DNA of 64,000 bases from Poecilobothrus nobilitatus (Eukaryota > Arthropoda > Insecta > Diptera > Dolichopodidae): NCBI GenBank assembly GCA_947095535.1, contig OX352774.1, positions 241,143,825 through 241,207,824 of the forward strand, read 5' to 3'. The position numbers and the translations under genes are program-made. Under the pieces are notes generated by a model. The model did not search any database. It saw only the letters and a list, made by a program, of their open reading frames with translations, and was not told the origin of the DNA. This document shows positions 26,940 through 39,745 of the stretch, in pieces; the first letter of the stretch is position 1, and each line of letters begins with the position of its first letter.

Positions 26940-27240
26940 AAATTGCCTTTATTACATGTCCAAACTTCAGGACACATACTTCAAAACTGCGGAGTTTTAT
27001 TCCGAGCAAGATATGTGCATCATAGCTAGAAGCATATTGCTTAAGCGAAAATTAAACTGTCAGCAAAAAACTCTACAGAGATCTTCACTTTTTCAGAGGC
27101 AGTAGGGCTGACAAAAGTTTTATAAATGGTGACAAAATCCTCAACACGTAATAAGGGAGGAGGGCTACAACAATAGATTGTCATTAAAAGGTCGCAGTGT
27201 GTCACTTACATCTCAACAATCTAATCTAATCTACATGTCT
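26940..27240 (+). repeat. Dispersed repeat family 3, copy 1
   Basis: It shares ordered words with the reverse complement of 36160-36400: AAACTGCG.A, TTATTCCGAGCAAGATATGTG / TACTCCGAACAAAATATGTG, AAACTGTCAGCAA, AGAGGCAGTAG.G.TGACA, and GCAGTGTGTCACTTACATCT. It ends in AATCTAATCTAATCTA. An oriented non-coding sequence with a short tandem tail is typical of the 3' end of a non-LTR retrotransposon, but no protein-coding part was identified. Confidence 0.65.
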
Positions 27241-27299
27241 AAATTATCTAAGTTAGGTTTATTGATTACGTAAAATAAAAAGGATAATTTTTTTTTTTT

Positions 27300-28970
27300 T
27301 GCCATTACGTTTGTGACACCTTAAAGGAGTCGAGCTAGATATAGTGTCAAAGGTATGGATCGGCTCAGAATCAAATTCTGTGTCGATTAAGCCATGTACG
27401 TCCGTCCGCACGATAACTCAAAAAATAAAGGAGCTAGAAGGCTGGCATTTTTTTTACGTCACTTTTGTTAGTCAGTTACGTCAAAATTGTTAGTTCTGCT
27501 ATTTTACTCCAGCATTTTCACCCGGCGGGTTCGAGTAGCTGCCAACAACTTCTTTCTTTTAATGGCAATAACCCAGTGTCTATCCAATCTAGGTATCTGA
27601 AATTTTGCGAATGATGATCAAGTTTTATAGCAACAACTTCTGCAAAATTTGGTTGTGATGGTACGACGGGTTCGGATAGCTGCCATACAACTTCTCTTTT
27701 TAAATGAAAATAACTCAGTGTTCGTCCGCACGATAACTCAAAAAATAAAGAAGCTAGGAGGCTGGCATTTTTTTTACGTCACTTTTGCAAAATTGTTAGT
27801 TCTGCTATTTAACTCCAGCATTTTCGGCCGCCGGGTTCGAGTAGCTGCCAACAACTTCTTTCTTTAAATGGAAATAACACAGTGTCTATCTAATCTAGGT
27901 ATCTGAAATTTTGCGAATGATGATCAAGTTTTATGGCAACAACTTCTGTAAAATTTGGTTGTGGTGGTGCAACGGGTTCGGGGAGCTGCCATACAACTTA
28001 TCTTTTTAAATGAAAATAACTCAGTGTCCGTCCGCACGATAACTCAAAAAATAAAGAAGCTAGAAGGCTGACATTTTGTATACGTCACTTTTGCAAAATT
28101 GTTAGTTTTGCTATTTAACTCCAGCATTTTCGGCCGCCGGGTTCGAGTAGCTGCCATACAACTTCTTTCTTTAAATGGAAATAACCCAGTGTCTATTCAA
28201 TCTAGGTATCTGAAATTTTGCGAATGATGATCAAGTTTTATGGAAACAACTTCTGCAAAATTTAGTTGTGGTGGTGCGACGAGTTCGGGTAGCTGCCATA
28301 CAACTTCTTTTTTTAAATGAAAATAACTCAGTGTCCGTCCGCACGATAACTCAAAAAATAAAGGAGCTAAAAGGCTGACATTTCGTATAGGTCACTTTTA
28401 CAAAATAGTTAGTTTTGCTATTTAACTCCAGCATTTTCGACCGCCGGATTTGAGTAGCTTCCATACAACTTCTTTCATTAAATGGAATTAACCCAGTGTC
28501 TATTCAATCTAGGTATCTGAAATTTTGCAAATGATGATCCAGTTTTATGGCAATAACTTCTGTAAAATTTGGTTGTGATGATATGACAGGTTCGGGTAGT
28601 TGCCTTACAACTTCTCTTTTTAAATAAAAATAACTCAGTGTATATTGAAGCTAGCTATCTGAAATTTAGTCGAAAAAGTGTCGAGTTGCATGCCAAAAAC
28701 TTTTGTAAAATTTGATTGGTCTAAAGCAGCCGATTCAGGCTTCTTGCATTTGTTGGAACTTAATGAAGCTAGGAGCAATAGATTCGGGTAGCTGTCATAC
28801 AACTCCACAATTTACATAAATATATTCTCTGCAGTTCGGTACTAAAACATCTGAATGTTTTTAAAAGATGATCAAGTTTTATAGAAACAGAATATATTAC
28901 ATTCATACGGGTATCCCAGAGTTGACACAGTCTACTCTACTGCACTTTTCCTTGTTTTTTAAAGAATAAA
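27300..28970 (+). repeat. Dispersed repeat family 1, copy 2, with internal tandem array
   Basis: It begins ACGTTTGTGACACCTTAAAG, then GTCGAGCTAGATATAG and a GTCGATTAAGCCATGTACGT / CCGTCCGCACGATAACTC core. It ends ACGGGTATCCCAGAGTTGAC near 28910. Between them a unit of about 306 bp is repeated: CGTCCGCACGATAACTC occurs at 27403, 27723, 28029 and 28336 (spacings 320, 306, 307). Each unit also contains AATTTTGCGAATGATGATC, TGCAAAATTTGGTTGTG and CCAGCATTTTCGGCCGCC-like words. A 3' partial unit precedes the end. The 72-codon open frame inside is chance. Confidence 0.85.
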
Positions 28971-31900
28971 TAATTACCAAATGAAATCAGCAATGATTAA
29001 ATCAACAATTCCTTCGAATATTCCATTTAATAATATTCTCTTTTATAATTTTTTTTTTTTATTAATTCATTATCACTTTACCCAGTTTTATACTTAAATT
29101 ATTTGGTTTATTTTGAAAAAATCAATAAACATACATATAATTTAAGCGTATTTAGTAAAAGTACATCTAGTAGCATCATGTGTAGCATGACTTATCTTTA
29201 ACCAAACAAATAAGAACTCTGTTTATTTTCTTGAAAATTCAGCATTACTTCAGACTACATATGGATATGTATATTTATGTATGATTGTATGTATACAGAC
29301 ATCGGTTACCTTTATATTGTAATAGATCTCATAATAAAACTTGATGATTTCACTTTTCTTTTGATCGCTTGTCAAAATATTGCAAATGTATCTTATCAGC
29401 AAAAAAAAAAAAAAAAGAAAGATTTAATATAAATAAACATTGGACTTAAGTTCTTTTATTTAAAAACTTAATAAATACATAGAATGCTTTCAATTTAAAG
29501 AACATCTGATTTTTAATGATAATCATTTGTATACAATCACAATAACAATTACAATCAATATCATCATTATTAAAAATCAATATTAAATTTCATATTAAAA
29601 ATAATATAATTTTAAAAGATACCGTAACGTATGCATTTAATTTTCACAACATTGTCTTATTCTTGTTTTCTTTTAAAATTTATTTTGTGAAACTTTGACT
29701 ATAGATGAAACTCTGAATTGACACGATAACAAATCTTATCATCTGTTAAACGAAGGAAAATACTTATAAAAATTGACCAAATGACTTTTGTTTAATATTT
29801 TTTAAATTTTTTTTTCATATTTAATCTTTTCCATATAATATCATATTCTAATTAAAGTAGTAGTGGTCCGTTGGTATGCATCTGGCCGGTTATTACTTGA
29901 TAAACAAGATGATGATTAAATGATATAAAAAAAGTAAACATATAAGTAGTAAACATTTGACTTAATGCTATATATATAGTATACACGATGCAATTGATTG
30001 TATAGTAGATATAGATATACATATGTATATATAGATTTAAAATTAAATTGTATGTATAGTTTATAGGGGCATCGAATAAAATCCGTCTGAATTATTTCCG
30101 CACGTTTCGAGAGAATTAATGGGAAAACTAAATTAAAACTCAACTGCAAATTGAATTTTTGGCGGAAGGTGGGAGGTGTAGATCTTTAAAAGACATCAAG
30201 AACAACTAAGCAGCTTTGGTATGATGTGGGATTTTTACCTACCTGCAAAACAGTATAGTGACTGAGGAATAGGATGACAAAGAGGAAAGGTGAAAAAAAG
30301 GAGAATTTTTGATTATCAGATGATGACTGAATTCTTCATTTCTTGATTTATTCCTAAATTCGAATTTTATTTGTGCAAGCAAAATCATTTTTTTTATTTT
30401 ATTTATAATAATGTTTTTATTTATTTGGTTAGACGCAATTTCGATTGCGTCGGTTTTCAATTACTTGTTAACAGAGGATTTTGAAACGGCAGCCTCCACT
30501 ACACTGTTAGTAAACATAAGTTTTAACTAAAACATTTTAGTTCAGCATTTTTCTTTAAAAGAACATTTACCTTCTAATTCTTATTATAAAATAATTTTGT
30601 TACCGCAAACATTATTTAAGCGGACACAATTCATATGAGCTTATTTCAGGAAGCCTTATATTTTATATTGTAAGTAGAAATTTAAAGAAATTGCAATAAG
30701 TAAATGACCATTAAATGATCATGACTATACATATAAAATAATATTGATGGTCATCAGCTGTAATGTGTTATGTTTTCTGCGGTTATATGAGAAGATGCAA
30801 TAATAGAGATAAACTACAGTACAAGTAGAATAAAATATTAAATTAGGGAGGTTTTTTGTTGTAATGAGAATTTATATACCTACATAAATTTATATTTTTT
30901 GTTTTGTCAGTGGCAGCTGAATTGAAAAGGCACTAGTTTAAAATAACAACGGAGTAGAATTTAAATTTGTTTTTAGTTTTTATATAAAAAAATTTTTTTT
31001 AGATTTAAATCATTTTTAGGATTATTATATAGTTGATCAATTGGTTAGTTAAAAATCAATAATCATCAATTATCACCAAGTGAAAAAATCAGGTCAAGAA
31101 AAAATATAGGAGAGACCTATTAGGCCATTGCCTGTTAAATCTTAAATATGTTAAACATGTTTATTTAGAACATTGCCTCTTGAACTCTGAAACATGATTA
31201 TATTATATATTAAAAATGGTTGAGGTTAGCTTCAGTTCTTTTTTTAAGGAATAGAAGCTCTATTCTAAGAAGAACTATTAAGCTCTCGACTCAAAATTCC
31301 TCAATATTAATAGAGACATTTCAACTGAAGATCAGATGTAAGATTTTTTAAGGAACTGAAAATTTACTGGGGAAATTCCTTTAACATTTATTAGGATGGA
31401 GAATCCAAGATTATGTAATAGAAGATATGAAAACTTTAGCAATTTCTATTAATATTAGGTTTAGACTATTAGGTTTTTTGTACTAAAAGTAGTTGCGACT
31501 ATATGGGATGGGATAAGAATGGAAAAAAACATAAAATAAAATAAAATTTGGAGGTAAGTGAATAATGTATCTATTTAAATTCATCTTGAATAATCTTAAA
31601 TTTGGACAATATTGTAGATCAAAAAATTTGATTTATTAAAATCTCCAAATGAAAAATTCGAAAATTCAAATTTCCGACTCAATTTAGTTAAGCCAAATGT
31701 ATTGTGGATTAAACTCTTATAGTAATAAAGAAATTAAAATAAAATCGTTTCTTTTTTATTTACATGCAATTTCAGAAGATGCCAAATGTTATAATATTAG
31801 CATTCTTTACAGTAAAATATAATAATGAGTCAATAATAGCATGAAGATTAATTGTTGTGAATCATTATTTTAAGATATGACAAAATAACATATAGGACTT

Positions 31901-34111
31901 ATAATTTCTTCTAATGGTGGGATGCTCTTCAAAATGTATTATATATAGATTTATAAAAAAAAAAATATGTTTATATTTCATATACTAATCAGTTATACTT
32001 ATATATACATATATCAAAATGCAAGTACATAAAAAATAATTACTGTTCAGTTTTCTATTGACCTTAACTTAACTTAAAGTTAAATGATTAGAAATTGCAT
32101 ATATATATGTAGTGTAGATGATATAAATGAAAGAAATGATTGCATTTTAAATATCATATAAAATTTTATTTTATGAATTTATGAGCCGCTTGTTAGAGAT
32201 GTCAAGAATTTTATTATTATTATTATTTTTATAAAAAAATTATAAGATTTTTCTAAGTTCTCTTGTATTTTTTGAAGACTATTAAGAGTCTTGTACATAT
32301 ATATATGTACGTAAATTCATATGAAGAACAGTAATTGGGTATTAAAATGTTTTGTAATGTTGTAAAACAATTTAGATGAGTTGTTTATATAGTTAAAAAA
32401 ATAAGAATTTGTACATTTGTATATACATATGGGGTTTCATATGGTATCAATAGAAATTTAATGTAAAGGAAAATGATGATTGATGTGGATGATAATGGTG
32501 AATTATGGGAATTGGGAAGTTAATTTGAACTTGATTGAAAAATTACTATTAATGATAATTGTGTTTTTTATCTTTTTTAAATTTTTTTTTTTTTTATTTT
32601 ATTTTAAATGTATATGACACATGGAATATTGAATTTTCAAGTTCATTTTTTTCATCTGACTTATCATAAATAAATTCTATTAAATTTTCTATATAGAATT
32701 TATAAGATAAAGTTTTTTTTTTAAAAGGAAAACTGATCAAAGAAAAATGAAAATGAATATGAAAGTAAAAAGAAAATAAAAATATTTTAATAATTATTAA
32801 TTTAAAAATATGTACATGCAAAAATGTAAATTAAAAAATGATTAAATTTAAACTAAAAAAGGTGTTATTATGAGAATTGGTGTTGTTTGCTAACGGAAAT
32901 ACCAATTCTTAATGGAAAAATAAAAAAAAAATTATAAATTAAAAATATTATTAAAAAAAATTACTGATTTTAATTACAACAAGTGTCATTATACCTGCAA
33001 GATATCCCTAAAAAAAAAAAGATAATTGCCAGATATTTCTACGAATGTTAAGAGAAGAAAAAGTTACTTCTAAAATGACATGAGCGCGTATTAGACGTAA
33101 AATTCAACTTTGACAAGATAACTCAATGAAATTTGTGGAGCGTCAACTCAAATGTAAGAATTGTACTCTTTTTTAGATAAAATATTATATACTTTATAGA
33201 AATTAAACTAAATTAATAAATAAGAAATTAATTGACTAAGTAATACATGAGTATACTAAAGGTCGTATATAACTTATTGTTTGGTCAAAAAGGGAGGTAT
33301 TGTTTATTGAATTAAAGTCCCACACACTCATAAAGAACTCGTGCTCGTTTTCACTCCTCAATAGTGTATTTTGATGAGTCCCACCTACTCTCACAAAAAA
33401 AAAAAACATATATTTCTAACAAAATAAACTTTATAATGAGAAAAAAATCCCAAAAATTTGACAGTATTCTTAGCTAAATTAAAATATACTCATTTGACAG
33501 CATTTTTTGATTTAACTGGACACCTAAATTGTTAAGATTTTCCAAACGTTGTATGCACTATACAGTTTCGCCATAAAATCATAGAATTAAATGAAATTGA
33601 TCAAATTTATTAAGAAATCATACACAGAATTGTGTTTTAGCAGTGAGTTGAACTCAACTGTGTTTCCTAAAACCAAATTATCTGTTTTAGAAAAATTGTG
33701 CTTGATTAAGTTAACCATTACGATTCTCTTTATAGGCTGATTACTGTGGGTGTGTCAATTTTTGAATAGATATGTAATAAGTTTTTCTCTTCTTAGGCTT
33801 GTTACAAATTTTTTTTTCATTCTGTTAGGAAAAATTAACTTTTGCTTTTTCAATTAGTTTTTTCTTTTAGTTACTAAATATAAACTTTTGTATAGATCTT
33901 TTTCTTCTATATACTATCTATATTTTTGTAACATTGAATTTTTTGATAAATTTTTTTTTGTTTTTCCGATTGTTCGTTCAAAAGTTTCCAACATTTTTTT
34001 TTCTCATGTGATTAAAGGTATTAAATATATCTTCACTCTTCTTCAATTTTTTTTTTTTGTATTCCTGATTACATTTCCAAAGTTTGGTTTTAGGGAAGGT
34101 ACATTTTTAGG
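28971..34111. other. Non-coding DNA between Su(H) and sickie, part 1
   Basis: No conserved coding exon. Noted: an A16-type run near 29401; a perfect 7-bp-stem hairpin ACGCAAT-TTCG-ATTGCGT at about 30432-30449; a less AT-rich stretch at about 30060-30200; TGA/GAT-rich sequence near 32470-32500; and CCCAC-containing sequence near 33320-33400. None could be assigned. Short open frames in this interval are low-complexity and chance. Confidence 0.45.
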
Positions 34112-34294
34112 GCATTTCTCTGCCACATAAATGTGAACAGGAAATTACACAGTCTTTCCTTTACAGGCGTGGCTGTAAATGTCGTAAGGGGGAATAACTC
34201 CTACGACGTGTGTGAGATTCGAACCCACACTACCTCCCTCGGTGTTTACAGTGTATTTTATACCCTCTTATACACTAGGCCACCGAGGCCCCTC
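34112..34294 (-). mobile_element. tRNA-derived SINE, family S1, copy 2
   Basis: On the minus strand from 34294 it reads GCCTCGGTGGCCTAGTGTAT (A box), then TATAAAATACACTGTAAACA and B box GGGTTCGAATCTC. The body follows with CCCCCTTACGACATTTACAG, GACTGTGTAATTTCCTG and ACATTTATGTGGCAGAGAAA. The head is intact enough to fold as a tRNA-like structure. The 79-codon plus-strand open frame across it is antisense noise. Confidence 0.85.
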
Positions 34295-35754
34295 CTGTCA
34301 GTACTGCTCAAAAGTATTGTATTTATAAAAGCTTTTCTTATAAATTTTAGTTGTTATTATATCAAAGGTTGAAACTTAATTTAAAATTTCCATATTTATT
34401 ACATTATACCCATTATAAAGTTTTCAAATTTTACATCTGAATTTAAGTATCAAACATTTCTCTTTTTTGGATCTGAAATTGAGAAAAACAAATTTTTATT
34501 TGTGACAAAAAAGATTTGAAAAAAAAAAAATTTTAAAAGGAAATTTTCTTGGTATAAAATGAATGAAAGCAAAATCAAAGATGAGATTAAACCATGAATC
34601 CTGTTGATTTGAACAAAAAAAAAAAAGGACAACAATAATAAATAAAATACAAAAAAAAAAAAGAAAAAAACAAATCAATATATTTTAATACATATTATAG
34701 TTATAGTTGCATTCAAGAAATTAAAAAGAAGGAGGATTTTATGATGTTATGCAGATAAATCGCAACAACATCACAAGAAACATGCGAAATTTGATAGTAG
34801 GCGTTTTAATAAAGATATCAATTCATATTTTATTTATAATTTAATTTTTTTCCAAAAAAAAAAAAAAACAAAAAAAAAACTAAGAACTAAAAAGTCGTGT
34901 TTTATTTAAATTTTGTACTTTTTTTTGTTGGATTTTATTTTATTGTTTTATTGTTGTAAATTTCAATTTCATATGAATATTGAAAATATAATTTATAGCG
35001 ACTATTCAATGAATTGCAATTTTCATGAATGTTTCTTCCAAAAAAAAAAAAAAAGAAAAGTTATTTACAAAAATTTTAATATAAAAATTAGAGCAAGTAA
35101 CTAACTTAACAATTTTATTAAAAAAATAGGTAATCAGAACAGCTTTGTCGTAAAAAATATTTAAACGGGTCTAATAAAGATCTATGATGGATTTAAAGAG
35201 ATCTACAGCATATAAGATGGGATTAGTTGAAGGAATTATTTGAAATAACAGAAGTCCCCTTTTAAAGAAAAACAACAAGTTACATTTTGTTTTATAATAC
35301 CATTACCATTACCATACCATACCAGTTTTAGTATTTAGTTAAATTTCAAAAAATCTGATAATCTAACCGGCAAATCGGTTAGTGGAGTTATTTTCATTGT
35401 TAGTTTAACTTAATTTTTCAGTCTAAATTTTTGTATTTGGTATCTGTAGTTAACATTTTTAATGTCTTCTCCTAATGACTGAATTTCGAAATTATAGCTG
35501 TAATTTCAGAAGTTTTAACGAGTATATAACAATAACTTATTTATTAACCATACTAATTTTCGGTCAATTAACAATTTACATTTATTCAGCTTAAGTTCAA
35601 GTTCAGTTGTTTTCTTTTTGCGATAATATAGTTTTAAATAGAGAGGCGACGATCTAATCCAATCCCTAGATAGTACCTTTATGAACTGAAACGCTAAATG
35701 ATGAATTGATGACTAATAAACACATTCGATATTGTGTAATAAATTTTAAAAACA
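34295..35754. other. Non-coding DNA between Su(H) and sickie, part 2
   Basis: AT-rich with A tracts. A short CCATTA/ACCATA repeat lies at about 35298-35325. No gene seen. Confidence 0.45.
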
Positions 35755-35880
35755 AATTTTCAAATACTTCAAAGAAAACTGGAAGAAGACTGATCGGCCC
35801 TTAAACCGTCACTTTATTAATAGATTTGCTGAGTTTGGGTAATTATTATTTTTTTACGGTACTTTCCAGTCTCCACTGCA
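35755..35880 (-). mobile_element. Non-LTR retrotransposon RT fragment (Jockey-like)
   Basis: Minus-strand translation gives LPKLSKSINKVTV, one stop, then GPISLLPVFFEVFENL. This matches the widely conserved start of insect LINE reverse transcriptases (IPKPGK..VTSYRPISLLPVxSKVFEKL). The expected YR before PIS is replaced by a stop plus G. Just upstream, in a frame shifted by one, is GDWKVP, comparable to the WK..xIIPIPK lead. Possible continuation (SHQF) appears near 35710, after which similarity is lost. A short dead fragment; the clade is inferred. Confidence 0.65.
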
Positions 35881-36159
35881 TTGAGAAATATCTTCTTTCG
35901 ATAATTCGATTATGTCATGTATTATTCTAGATAATAATTTATTAGGCTCTAATAAAATGTATATTCAGATGTGAAGAGACACAACAAAAGAACTTAATAG
36001 AAAAGATCATATAAGAAATCGTCTGATTATAGGCTTAGCGAAATTCCAGTTTTTTTAAAAGTAGAAATTTTTAACTAATTGTGTTCTTAATAGCTCGTAG
36101 CAATTATTGTTAGTAATATTTTCTAAAAATCAATACATTTTAATTTGTATGCATCAGTG

Positions 36160-36400
36160 CATTAGATTAGATTAGTTTATTTAAGGGATATAAGTAACAC
36201 TGCAATCTTTTGATGTAGATCTATTCTGTCAACTCTACTGCCTCTTAGAAACTAAAAATCTGTAGAAGGTGTTTTATTGCTGACAGTTTATTGCCAGTTC
36301 GGCAGTGCGGTAAAATAATATATGATATACAATAGATGCACATATTTTGTTCGGAGTAAAGTTTCGCAGTTTAGTTTTTAAGTACGTGACCTGGTGATTC
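36160..36400 (-). repeat. Dispersed repeat family 3, copy 2
   Basis: It is the reverse-orientation partner of 26940-27240, sharing AACTGCGAAACTTTACTCCG, ATATGTGCAT, AAACTGTCAGCAATAAA, AGAGGCAGTAGAGTTGACA and GCAGTGTTACTTATATC. It ends in AATAAACTAATCTAATCTAA at its 36160 end. Confidence 0.65.
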
Positions 36401-38269
36401 TTCTTCTTCTTCTTAACAGAATTTGCATGCATTGTCATTCTCTATTTCAATTTTCTTTAAGAACACTTTTAGTAGGCACAGAAAGCCTATTGAAATTCTA
36501 AGTTTGTTTTTACTAGATCCTTATGATGATTTTTTCATATCTTTTCAAGGTTTATAATTTCGCAAAAGCTAATTAAAATGCATAAATACATTTTGTTTAT
36601 CTTTAATTTTTCTTAAGATTTTTTTTTTATTAAAAATATTCACCGTTATTATTATTTTTGCCTGGCAATGAACACGGATATAAATTTTATTTTTCAATAG
36701 GTACTTTCTTCTTTTTTTTTTATTAATAATTCCTTTTAATTTTTCTTAATTCTGTTATCAACATTTACAGTAAAAATCCAATTGAATAAAAAAAAATTAA
36801 AAATAATAATTATATTTTCATCATTTATAACAACTGCGAATCACCGAGATTGCAACAAAAAAAACTAACAAAAAAAAAAAAATAAATAAAAAAATACAAT
36901 AATCCTTTTATTTTTCCATTAAGAAGTAAAATGTTGTATGAGTGCTTTAAGATAAACCTGATTCATAATCATAATAAATTCAGATACATTTTAGTTTAAA
37001 GAAAATAAAAATTTATATTTTAAGAAATGAATCATTTTTCATCACAATGTATACGTTATATCGTGTCCAGAAAGACATTGATTGTTTCATGTGCCGCAAT
37101 TATAAATTTCCAAAATCTTTACACAGCCTCCAGCTTCTACTCTTGTTTTTGAACATTTTTTTTACAATCATTCTTGATTTATATTTACTTACGTTTTAAA
37201 AGTATGTATAGGAATTGTAAAGAAATACATCTAAATTAAGTTCTCAATTATAGCTTCTAAGGTATCATTAAGTTGAGGTCATTTTAACTACATCCATCAG
37301 GTTACTGGGTAATTTAAGTAGGTTTTCTTCATTTTGGCTGGTTTAGCTTATATTTTTTCATTTTTCCGCGTTTCGAGCGAGAATTTTTTTTTACCATAAG
37401 GAAGAAGTTTAAGCTGAAAGAATAGTAGCGAATCTTTGAAAAAAAAAATTAATGAATAAATACGTGAGGGAGGGTTCAGAGGAAAAATTAAATAAGAATT
37501 GTTAAGAACTATTATAAACTTGATGTATTTTATATTGATGGTGGAATTGGTGGAAAAAGAAAGAAAAAAATATTATTAAATGTATATATTATGAGGTAAT
37601 TAAAATAAAATCACGATAAAAGAAAAGCAAAAACAAAAAAAAGAAAAAAGAAGAGCTCACTCATCATTCATCTTTGGTTTTTTAATTTTTTTTTCCGTTT
37701 TTAAAGTACACTTTTAAAAGTGGTTGTTGAAGGAAAAATATTTTTCTTCTTACAGTCAATATCATATTTTTAGATTTTATATCAACAGGGAATTCAATAA
37801 AAAAAAAACAAAAAAAAAAACTAAGAGTTTATGTTTTAGAAGGAAATAATAATGAAGAAATTGAAGCGTGTTTGTAATTCTTCTGTCTTCAAAGTCATTT
37901 TTAAAAATTTTTTTTTTTTTTTAGTAAATTTTTGATTCTTTTCTTTTGTATTTAATATGTTATTTAAAAAAAAACAAAAAAAAAAGATTATCAATATTGA
38001 CTTTATAGTCTAGTTAAAGTTTTTAAGACTTTGAGTATTCTTTGAGCTTGCTGAAAGAATAACAATGTTAATTGGATGAGATATAGATTTATTTTAATTA
38101 AAAAAAAACAGCAAAAAAATAAACAAAATAATAATAATTTTCTTTGCTTTCTATTAAATATATTGTGCAGTTTAAAGGTGGAGTCCAAAACAGTTTTCAT
38201 TACGAACAAATTTTTCTTAACTAGATATTGCAATTGTTAAAATGAAACATTTTAAATGTATTAAAAAAA
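36401..38269. other. Non-coding DNA between Su(H) and sickie, part 3
   Basis: It has a short CTT microsatellite (about 36401-36416), many A tracts, and no recognised gene or element. Confidence 0.45.
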
Positions 38270-38960
38270 ACAAGTCAAAAAGAACACCAACTCCTTTGAA
38301 AGGTGCACATTGTCCAAATGTGAAAAATAAAGAGAAGCTTCATTGAACTTTAAAGAAACCCCATATTATTAAGAAAACCCATGTAAAAACACGTAAAATT
38401 ATAATGTTGGAGCTTTTGAAGCTGCATTTTATTTTGAAAAACATTGTGCAGATGACTAAGTTAAAAAATAACAAAAACGACTCCTAATTGGTCTTAAACA
38501 GAGGGAGATAGAAAAAAACTCTTTTTTCTGTCAAAATTTTAAGGTTCTAACTAAAAGCATTCCATAGATATGAAGGAAGCAAAAATTTTAAAAATTTGTT
38601 TTCACATAACGGCAAATGTAAATACTAAATTAAAAAAAAATCTTCTAAATTTAAAAATTTTAATATTAATTTATAAACGTAAAAAAAATCTGTCATTTGG
38701 AATATTTAGATTACAAAAATGTTAAGCAGAATCTGAGATATACACATTTAAAAAATTGAGCATTTTCAAACTTTGAGGGCTGTAGTATACATAAAAAAGT
38801 TGTTCTGCAATATTAATTTTTTTAAGAGATCCATCCGCAGGTAATTCTGTGTTTTATCCGAAACGGTGTAGAAGTTTTGTAAAGAGACGGACAAACGGAC
38901 GAAGAACGGACAAAGTGAAATTAATAAGCAAATTTTAAAAATTTGCTTAAAAGTTAGAAA
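38270..38960 (+). repeat. Dispersed repeat family 2, copy 2
   Basis: It shares with the 46.4-47.7 kb copy: TTCACATAACGG.AAAT, AAATACTAAAT, TTAAGCAGAA, GAGATATACACAT, AAACTTTGAGGGCTGTAG, AAAAAGTTGTTC, and the terminal GGTGTAGAAGTTTTGTAAA followed by an ACGGAC-rich stretch and AGTGAAATTAATAAGCAAAT. It lacks the internal duplication. Non-coding. Confidence 0.7.
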
Positions 38961-39149
38961 AAAAAGCCAATAAATAGTTTTTCAATAAAATTTTCATTAA
39001 GTTAAAAATTAATGTTGAGAGTTTTAAAATTGATTACAGTCTTTACTTAATTTAGAAAATTAATGAAGAGGGATAATATTAAAAATTAAATTAAAATCTG
39101 ACAAAATGAAAGAAAATAAAATAACGGTTTTTCAAAAAAAAATTATTTC

Positions 39150-39680
39150 TTCAAAGTTTTTTTTTTTCTAGATTGCTGCAAACTAAATCAAAAAATCTTT
39201 ATAACTATAGAGAAAATTTTGTAATGAATATAAGTCATGCTATTACTATAAAATATAATCATCTCTTACAAAATTTCAGATATCTGACTTAAATATAAGT
39301 ATCAAGATATGTTTATGTAAATTTTGTAGATGGGTGAAATCTATTCGAATCTGCTGTTCTAGAATGACCAAATTTTGCAGAAATCGTTGGGATGAGACTT
39401 AGAAAGAAGTTATATGATGCTAGCTACTCGAAAGTCGAATTCATCGGTCGAACTTTCTAAATTTCAATATAGTTAAACTAACAATTTTGCAGAGCTGAAA
39501 TTGTAAAAATTTCAGAATCTTAACTTCTTTGCTTTTCCATATCTATATATCGTCTTACTTTTACATTTAATTCACTTTTGGGTGATATGGTGTGGAAATG
39601 AAATAATGTGTCATAAACGTAATAAATTTATTATACCCTGACACCTACATTTGTATACGGATATTAAAAATGAATTACTA
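39150..39680 (-). repeat. Dispersed repeat family 1, copy 3 (degenerate)
   Basis: Its reverse complement shows CAGGGTATAATAAATTTATT, ACGTTTATGACACAT, AAGTTAAGATTCTGAAATTT, GCAAAATTGTTAGTTTAACT and AAATTTTGTAAGAGATGATT in the same order as the 43.9 kb copy. The CGTCCG core and the far 3' end are diverged or missing. Confidence 0.6.
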
Positions 39681-39697
39681 ATTTCTTCAAATATTTT

Positions 39698-39745
39698 TCT
39701 AGCATTAAATATAACCTCTTTTAGTATAGCATTAAATATAACCTC
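39698..39745 (+). repeat. Short direct duplication
   Basis: TAGCATTAAATATAACCTC occurs twice, about 25 bp apart, separated by TTTTAGTA. A minor slippage-type duplication. Confidence 0.6.

Noticed and set aside
27300..28970. CRISPR-like or satellite array
   Set aside because: The units are ~306 bp and repeated over their full length without alternating unique spacers, and single-unit relatives exist elsewhere; it is an amplified dispersed repeat.
30432..30449. Hairpin ACGCAAT-TTCG-ATTGCGT as a terminator or small RNA
   Set aside because: It is isolated, short, and has no flanking promoter or conserved context; a 7-bp stem is expected by chance in a window of this size.
34133..34372. 79-codon plus-strand open frame
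   Set aside because: It lies across an S1 SINE; the same frame-like words recur at 52.1 kb because the SINE is repeated.
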